Source of the DNA: Tenuifilum sp040752515
GTDB lineage: Bacteria; Bacteroidota; Bacteroidia; Bacteroidales; Tenuifilaceae
DNA: 64,000 nucleotides
Assembly (NCBI GenBank): GCA_040752515.1
Contig: JBFMGQ010000005.1
Span: 1-64,000, forward strand
Direction: 5' to 3'
Part shown: positions 59,894-64,000 of the stretch, piece by piece
How positions within the stretch are numbered: the first letter of the stretch is position 1
Layout of the letters: each line of letters opens with the position of its first letter
Position numbers and translations under genes: made by a program
Notes under the pieces: generated by a model
Seen by the model: the letters and a program-made list of their open reading frames with translations, nothing else
Told to the model about the DNA's origin: nothing
The model's database searches: none

Positions 59894-61129
59894 ATGGCAA
59901 ACAACGAAGAAATTAAGCTAAATACGATAGATGAAGCAATTGAAGAGCTCCGTAATGGTAGAGTAATAATAGTGGTTGACGATGAGGATAGGGAGAATGA
60001 GGGCGATTTCATTGCTGCTGCTGAACTGATTACCCCGGAGATTATCAACTTTATGGCCAAGCACGGGCGTGGGTTAATTTGCGCCTCGCTGCCCGAAAAA
60101 CGCTGCGATGAGCTTGAGTTAGAGCTCATGGTTGGCCGCAATACTGCCCTGCACCACACAGCCTTCACCGTTTCGGTCGACCTCATTGGGCATGGATGCA
60201 CAACTGGCATTTCGGCTGCCGATAGGGCTAAAACCATAAAGGCACTTGTTGACCCCAATACAAAGCCCGAAGACCTAGCTCGTCCTGGACACATATTTCC
60301 CCTGCGTGCAAAGGAAAAAGGCGTATTGCGTCGTCCTGGTCATACCGAGGCTGCCATCGACCTCACCCAGCTAGCTGGCCTTACACCCGGCGGAGTACTG
60401 GTTGAAATCATGAACGATGATGGCACCATGGCTCGCCTTCCACAACTCATGGAGGTGGCCCGAAAATTCAACCTAAAAATTGTTACCATTAAAGATCTAA
60501 TAAGCTATAGACTACGATTTGAAAGCATTGTTGAGAGAGGGGTTAAGGTAAAACTCCCTACTGAGTTTGGCTATTTTGAGTTAATTCCATTCCGTCAGAA
60601 ATCCAATGGACTTGAACATGTAGCCTTGATCAAAGGCGAATGGGAACCCGATGAGCCTGTTCTGGTAAGAGTTCACTCCTCATGTGTAACCGGTGATATT
60701 TTTGGTTCCTACCGCTGCGATTGTGGGCCACAACTCCATGAGGCCATGAAAATGATTGACAATGCAGGGAAAGGCGTTTTAGTTTACCTAAACCAGGAAG
60801 GGCGGGGCATAGGCCTTTTCAATAAGATACACGCCTACAAACTTCAAGAGGAAGGGTTAGATACCGTTGATGCAAACGTTGAACTGGGATTTCAACCCGA
60901 TGAGCGCGATTATGGCGTAGGAGCAAGTATTTTACGCGAGGTTGGGGTAAAAAACATGCGACTTATTACCAACAATCCAAAAAAAATGAGCGGATTGGAA
61001 GGTTACGGCTTACACGTAGTTGAAAACATCCCCCTTGTAATTCCGCCCAACCCATACAATGAGTTTTACCTAAAAACTAAACACGAAAGAATGGGGCACA
61101 TTAACCTATTCAACCCCAAAAAGGATTAA
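59894..61129 (+). CDS. ribBA: Bifunctional DHBP synthase/GTP cyclohydrolase II
   Basis: RibBA supplies both precursors of riboflavin. The 411-residue protein has the N-terminal RibB domain ('VIIVVDDEDRENEGDFIAAA', 'HHTAFTVSVDLIGHGCTTGI', 'RPGHTEAAIDLTQLAGL') and the C-terminal RibA domain with zinc cysteines in 'HSSCVTGDIFGSYRCDCG' and the catalytic 'VYLNQEGRGIGLFNKI'. fmt follows 6 bp downstream. Confidence 0.97.
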   Translation: MANNEEIKLNTIDEAIEELRNGRVIIVVDDEDRENEGDFIAAAELITPEIINFMAKHGRGLICASLPEKRCDELELELMVGRNTALHHTAFTVSVDLIGHGCTTGISAADRAKTIKALVDPNTKPEDLARPGHIFPLRAKEKGVLRRPGHTEAAIDLTQLAGLTPGGVLVEIMNDDGTMARLPQLMEVARKFNLKIVTIKDLISYRLRFESIVERGVKVKLPTEFGYFELIPFRQKSNGLEHVALIKGEWEPDEPVLVRVHSSCVTGDIFGSYRCDCGPQLHEAMKMIDNAGKGVLVYLNQEGRGIGLFNKIHAYKLQEEGLDTVDANVELGFQPDERDYGVGASILREVGVKNMRLITNNPKKMSGLEGYGLHVVENIPLVIPPNPYNEFYLKTKHERMGHINLFNPKKD

Positions 61130-61135
61130 AATCCT

Positions 61136-62116
61136 ATGCCAACCAAGGAGAACCCCCGCATTGTTTACATGGGTACGCCAGAGTTCGCCGTTGAACCCCT
61201 TAAAGCGATTCTTAAAGCTGGTTACAATGTGTCGGCTGTTGTAACAGTACCCGATAAACCAGCCGGACGAGGTTTAAAACTTCAGCCCTCGCCCGTAAAG
61301 GTTTTTGCCGAGCAAAACAGTATTGCAGTTCTGCAACCCGAAAAGTTGAGAAATCCGCAATTCATTCAAGCACTCAAAGATATAAACCCCGATGTTGCCG
61401 TTGTGGTTGCTTTCAGAATGCTTCCAAAGGAAGTTTGGCAAATTCCCCGTTTAGGAACTTTTAACCTCCACGCCTCACTCCTACCCCAGTATAGGGGTGC
61501 TGCCCCAATAAATTGGGCTATCATCAATGGTGAAAAAGAAACAGGCATAACCACCTTCCTCCTTGACGAACAAATAGATACCGGAAATATTCTCCTTCAA
61601 AAAGCTATACCCATAGGCGATACCGAAACGGCAGGAGAACTTCACGACCGATTGATGTACCATGGTGCAGAGCTGGTGGTTGAAACCATTAGGATGCTAA
61701 CCCAGGGAAACATTGCTCCTATACCCCAAAATCAAATCAACACAAGCGGAGAACTTAAACCCGCCCCAAAGATTTTTAAGGAAACGTGCCGTATTAATTG
61801 GAATGAGCCATACTATAAGGTTTACAACCTTATCAGAGGACTTAGTCCATATCCTACTGCATGGACTGAGCTTAAAGTCAGGAGGAATACTTTAGAGTTA
61901 GCTATACCGATAAAAATCTACCTTGCCGAAAAACTTGAGGAATACCATTCACAAAAGCCTGGAACCATAAAAACTGATGGGAAAACTTTTTTACACGTTT
62001 ACTGCTCGCAGGGGATCATTTCGCTAAAAAATGTTCAGCAGGCTGGCAAAAAAGCCATGGATATTGATGAATTCTTAAGAGGTTGGCAGAATACCGAATT
62101 TATTGAAATGCTATAA
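61136..62116 (+). CDS. fmt: Methionyl-tRNA formyltransferase
   Basis: Fmt formylates initiator Met-tRNA with 10-formyl-THF. The 326-residue protein has 'RIVYMGTPEFAVEPLKAIL', the catalytic 'TFNLHASLLPQYRGAAPINW' (Asn-x-His-x-SLLP) and the C-terminal OB-fold domain. It is coupled to ribBA and converges with the glucosaminidase gene with a 6-bp overlap. Confidence 0.96.
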   Translation: MPTKENPRIVYMGTPEFAVEPLKAILKAGYNVSAVVTVPDKPAGRGLKLQPSPVKVFAEQNSIAVLQPEKLRNPQFIQALKDINPDVAVVVAFRMLPKEVWQIPRLGTFNLHASLLPQYRGAAPINWAIINGEKETGITTFLLDEQIDTGNILLQKAIPIGDTETAGELHDRLMYHGAELVVETIRMLTQGNIAPIPQNQINTSGELKPAPKIFKETCRINWNEPYYKVYNLIRGLSPYPTAWTELKVRRNTLELAIPIKIYLAEKLEEYHSQKPGTIKTDGKTFLHVYCSQGIISLKNVQQAGKKAMDIDEFLRGWQNTEFIEML

Positions 62117-63046
62117 GGGTTTTCGCTTCCTTAGGTAAATTATTTGGCCTGCTTCAGGTTCATCGCCGGGCCTCATCCTGTTTTTCCTGTATAGCGATTT
62201 TAGCTTTACCCCGTACATCTGCGAAATCTTATACATCGTTTCTCCCAGTTCAACGGTATGAACAGGGTTTGACCTATCGGCCTTCCATCGTTTAGGTTGA
62301 ATGTATAGTTCTTGCCCTGGATGTAGAATTGAATCGCGCGATAAATCGTTATATTTATATAACTGCCAAGGCATCAAGTCCAACTCCTTAGAGAGCGATT
62401 CAAAGGTATCGCCCTCCTTAACAACAATATACCTAATTCTATTTCTTGTAAAAACAGGTCGCGTTTTGTAAAGGTCTATTTCGTAATTATCCCAATCGGT
62501 TACAGCCGGTTTGGGAGGTTTTATGCTCACCGCTATTCCTTGATCGTACCGGTAAAGCTCATTTTCCTCAATTATCTTTATAAGCATTTCGGCATACTTG
62601 GGGTTAGTGGCATAACCTGCCTTTTTTAGTCCATGAGCCCAAGCCTTATAATCGGTTGGGTTAAAATCAAATAGAAACGCATAACGCTTACCGCCTCTTA
62701 GAAAAAGGCTATGATCGGTAAACGATTGTTCAGGATTTTTGTATTTCCTAAAGCACTCGCTTTTCCTGTCATCGTTGTGGTAAATGGTTGCACCAGTCCA
62801 ATCCTTATGGCACTTTATACCAAAATGGTTATTGGCATTTACTGCCAGAGTACTGTTTCCATTATCGCTTTCAAGCATGGCCTGTGCAAGCGTTATGCTT
62901 GCTGGTACACCAAACTGCTTCATATTGCTAATGGCAATGTTAGAATACATGTTAATGTACTCCTCACGTGAAATTCGCTTTTGACTGTAGGTTGATAAAT
63001 GAAATCCGGCTAAGATGCCAAGCAGTATTGCAAAATTTCTTTTCAT
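62111..63046 (-). CDS. Glucosaminidase-LysM peptidoglycan hydrolase
   Basis: The 311-residue protein has a signal peptide (about 1-21), a FlgJ/Atl-type glucosaminidase domain (about 30-170: 'SITLAQAMLESDNGNSTLAV' with the catalytic Glu, then NNHFGIKC) and two C-terminal LysM repeats ('RYIVVKEGDTFESLSKELDL' and 'HTVELGETMYKISQMYGVKL'). It should cut glycan strands in the periplasm or outside and bind peptidoglycan through LysM. Confidence 0.93.
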   Translation of the reverse strand: MKRNFAILLGILAGFHLSTYSQKRISREEYINMYSNIAISNMKQFGVPASITLAQAMLESDNGNSTLAVNANNHFGIKCHKDWTGATIYHNDDRKSECFRKYKNPEQSFTDHSLFLRGGKRYAFLFDFNPTDYKAWAHGLKKAGYATNPKYAEMLIKIIEENELYRYDQGIAVSIKPPKPAVTDWDNYEIDLYKTRPVFTRNRIRYIVVKEGDTFESLSKELDLMPWQLYKYNDLSRDSILHPGQELYIQPKRWKADRSNPVHTVELGETMYKISQMYGVKLKSLYRKNRMRPGDEPEAGQIIYLRKRKPL

Positions 63047-63058
63047 ACGACAATAAAT

Positions 63059-63757
63059 CTACTCCAAGCCAAGTGTCAAAAACTCATTCCAAAGCTTTTC
63101 ATTTGGCGGTGGAGCAACAATTTTAATATCCTCACCTGAAATTGGATGGGTAAATGCAAAAATACGCGAATGCAGGTCGATACCACCATCGGGGTTTGAG
63201 CGGGGATAACCGTACTTAAGGTCGCCACGGATAGGGCAACCTATTTTAGATAGCTGAGCACGTATTTGGTGATGCCTACCCGTGATTAGGTCAATCACTA
63301 ACAGGTAATAATTCTCGGTTCTACCCACAAGTTCGTACTTCAGTTTTGCTATTTTTGAGCCGCGCACCTCGCGGGCATAAACAAACGACTTATTCTTTTT
63401 ATTATCGCGTAAAAGGTAATGCACCAGAGTTTGAGACTCAGCAGGGGGCATGTTTTTTACAATAGCCCAGTACTTTTTGGTTATTTTCCCTTCCTGAAAA
63501 AGATTGTTGATGCGGCTAAGACCTTTGCTGGTTTTTGCAAAGAGTACAACTCCGCTTACGGGCCTGTCGATACGATGGGTTACTTCCAGAAAAACGCGAC
63601 CGGGTTTTCCATCGCGTTCCTTGATGAATTGTTTTACGGTTTCGACCAACGATTCATCGCCGGTTTTATCGGCCTGTACAATTTCGCCACAGTTCTTGTT
63701 AACTGCTATAAAATGGTTATCCTCGAATAGGATTCTGTCACTTGAAAAATTTGTCAT
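63059..63757 (-). CDS. RluA-family pseudouridine synthase
   Basis: The 232-residue enzyme has the RluA-family core: 'ILFEDNHFIAVNKNCGEIVQ', the catalytic Asp motif 'VTHRIDRPVSGVVLFAKTSK', 'LKYELVGRTENYYLLVIDLI' then TGRHHQIRAQL. There is no N-terminal S4 domain, so it belongs to the short RluA/YlyB-type group; the target base in rRNA or tRNA is unknown. It is 12 bp upstream of the glucosaminidase gene and 8 bp after panB. Confidence 0.9.
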   Translation of the reverse strand: MTNFSSDRILFEDNHFIAVNKNCGEIVQADKTGDESLVETVKQFIKERDGKPGRVFLEVTHRIDRPVSGVVLFAKTSKGLSRINNLFQEGKITKKYWAIVKNMPPAESQTLVHYLLRDNKKNKSFVYAREVRGSKIAKLKYELVGRTENYYLLVIDLITGRHHQIRAQLSKIGCPIRGDLKYGYPRSNPDGGIDLHSRIFAFTHPISGEDIKIVAPPPNEKLWNEFLTLGLE

Positions 63758-63765
63758 CGTTAAAA

Positions 63766-64000
63766 TTAGTATTGCTCTCGTTCATTGGGGAAATCGAGCG
63801 ATTTCACGTCGTTAATGTAGGCCTGAAATGCGCCAAGCATTTCGGCATACAGGTTATGGTATCGCCTTAAGAATCTGGGCGAAAACTCCTGATTGATGCC
63901 AAGCATATCGTGGGTAACCAAAACCTGCCCATCTACATGCTTACCTGCACCTATACCTATCACTGGAATTTTGATTTCCGATGCAACCTTTTGCCCCAAA
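63766..64000 (-). CDS. panB: 3-methyl-2-oxobutanoate hydroxymethyltransferase, C-terminal part
   Basis: Only the last 78 codons are in the window; the frame stays open to the edge. 'IPVIGIGAGKHVDGQVLVTH' then DMLGIN is the signature C-terminal block of PanB, which makes ketopantoate for pantothenate synthesis. An in-frame TTG at 63999 should not be read as a start. Confidence 0.93.
   Translation of the reverse strand, partial: LGQKVASEIKIPVIGIGAGKHVDGQVLVTHDMLGINQEFSPRFLRRYHNLYAEMLGAFQAYINDVKSLDFPNEREQY

Overview
The window is a chromosomal segment of a member of the Bacteroidota, most likely Bacteroidales or Marinilabiliales-like. The evidence is GldB, a fused glycogen synthase/phosphorylase, DUF4369-type thioredoxin-like lipoproteins, very weak use of Shine-Dalgarno sequences, and many start sites preceded by the Bacteroidota -7 box TAnnTTTG. 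Base composition is moderately AT-rich and even. I see no prophage, insertion sequence, CRISPR array or rRNA operon, so this is core genome with a few repeat-rich islands.

Layout. 1-550 is AT-rich spacer holding two small palindromes of the type TCCCG-N-CGGGACAGG. 0.6-9.1 kb carries gldB, fhs, an outer-membrane porin-like gene, a MltD-type lytic transglycosylase and uvrA. 9.3-14.2 kb is an apparent signalling and envelope cluster: a SiaC-like phosphoprotein, a TPR/transmembrane/PP2C phosphatase, an OmpA-family protein and a paralogous repeat protein. 14.2-14.6 kb is a repeat-rich gap with a 13-unit heptamer array. 14.6-21.2 kb is an RND efflux operon on the minus strand (tetR, tolC-like, adaptor, pump, PII-like small protein), with a palindromic operator over the tetR promoter. 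lysS follows, then a minus-strand group (aminotransferase, GT2, OppC-like permease). 26.6-29.2 kb has a TlpA-like lipoprotein, lpxH and an acpH-like gene. 29.2-36.4 kb is the rod-shape operon on the minus strand (purH, mreB, mreC, mreD, mrdA, rodA in transcription order). 36.7-40.0 kb has a MacB-like permease, rsmA and a second TlpA-like lipoprotein.

40.1-49.2 kb is a four-gene alpha-glucan cluster: GH133-type debranching enzyme, GT4 synthase-like protein, GH57 enzyme with a Lys/Thr/Ala tail, and a 1417-residue GT3-GT35 fusion. Then come ribF, ahcY, queG, an S4 protein and a DUF4349 lipoprotein. 54.2-55.3 kb is the most unusual part: a 215-bp tandem array of tRNA-Met genes. Only one copy is intact. 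The others carry TCCCG-N-CGGGA palindromes in place of the anticodon arm and, in four copies, inside the T loop. The right end has an SRPBCC protein, a LptF/G-like permease, two glycosyltransferases, ribBA, fmt, a LysM glucosaminidase, an RluA-type pseudouridine synthase and the 3' end of panB.

Taken together the window is mostly envelope building (LPS, peptidoglycan, cell shape, efflux), one-carbon and cofactor metabolism, and carbon storage. The best candidates for something undescribed are the palindrome-bearing tRNA array and the SiaC/phosphatase/OmpA cluster, which lacks a visible kinase or cyclase.
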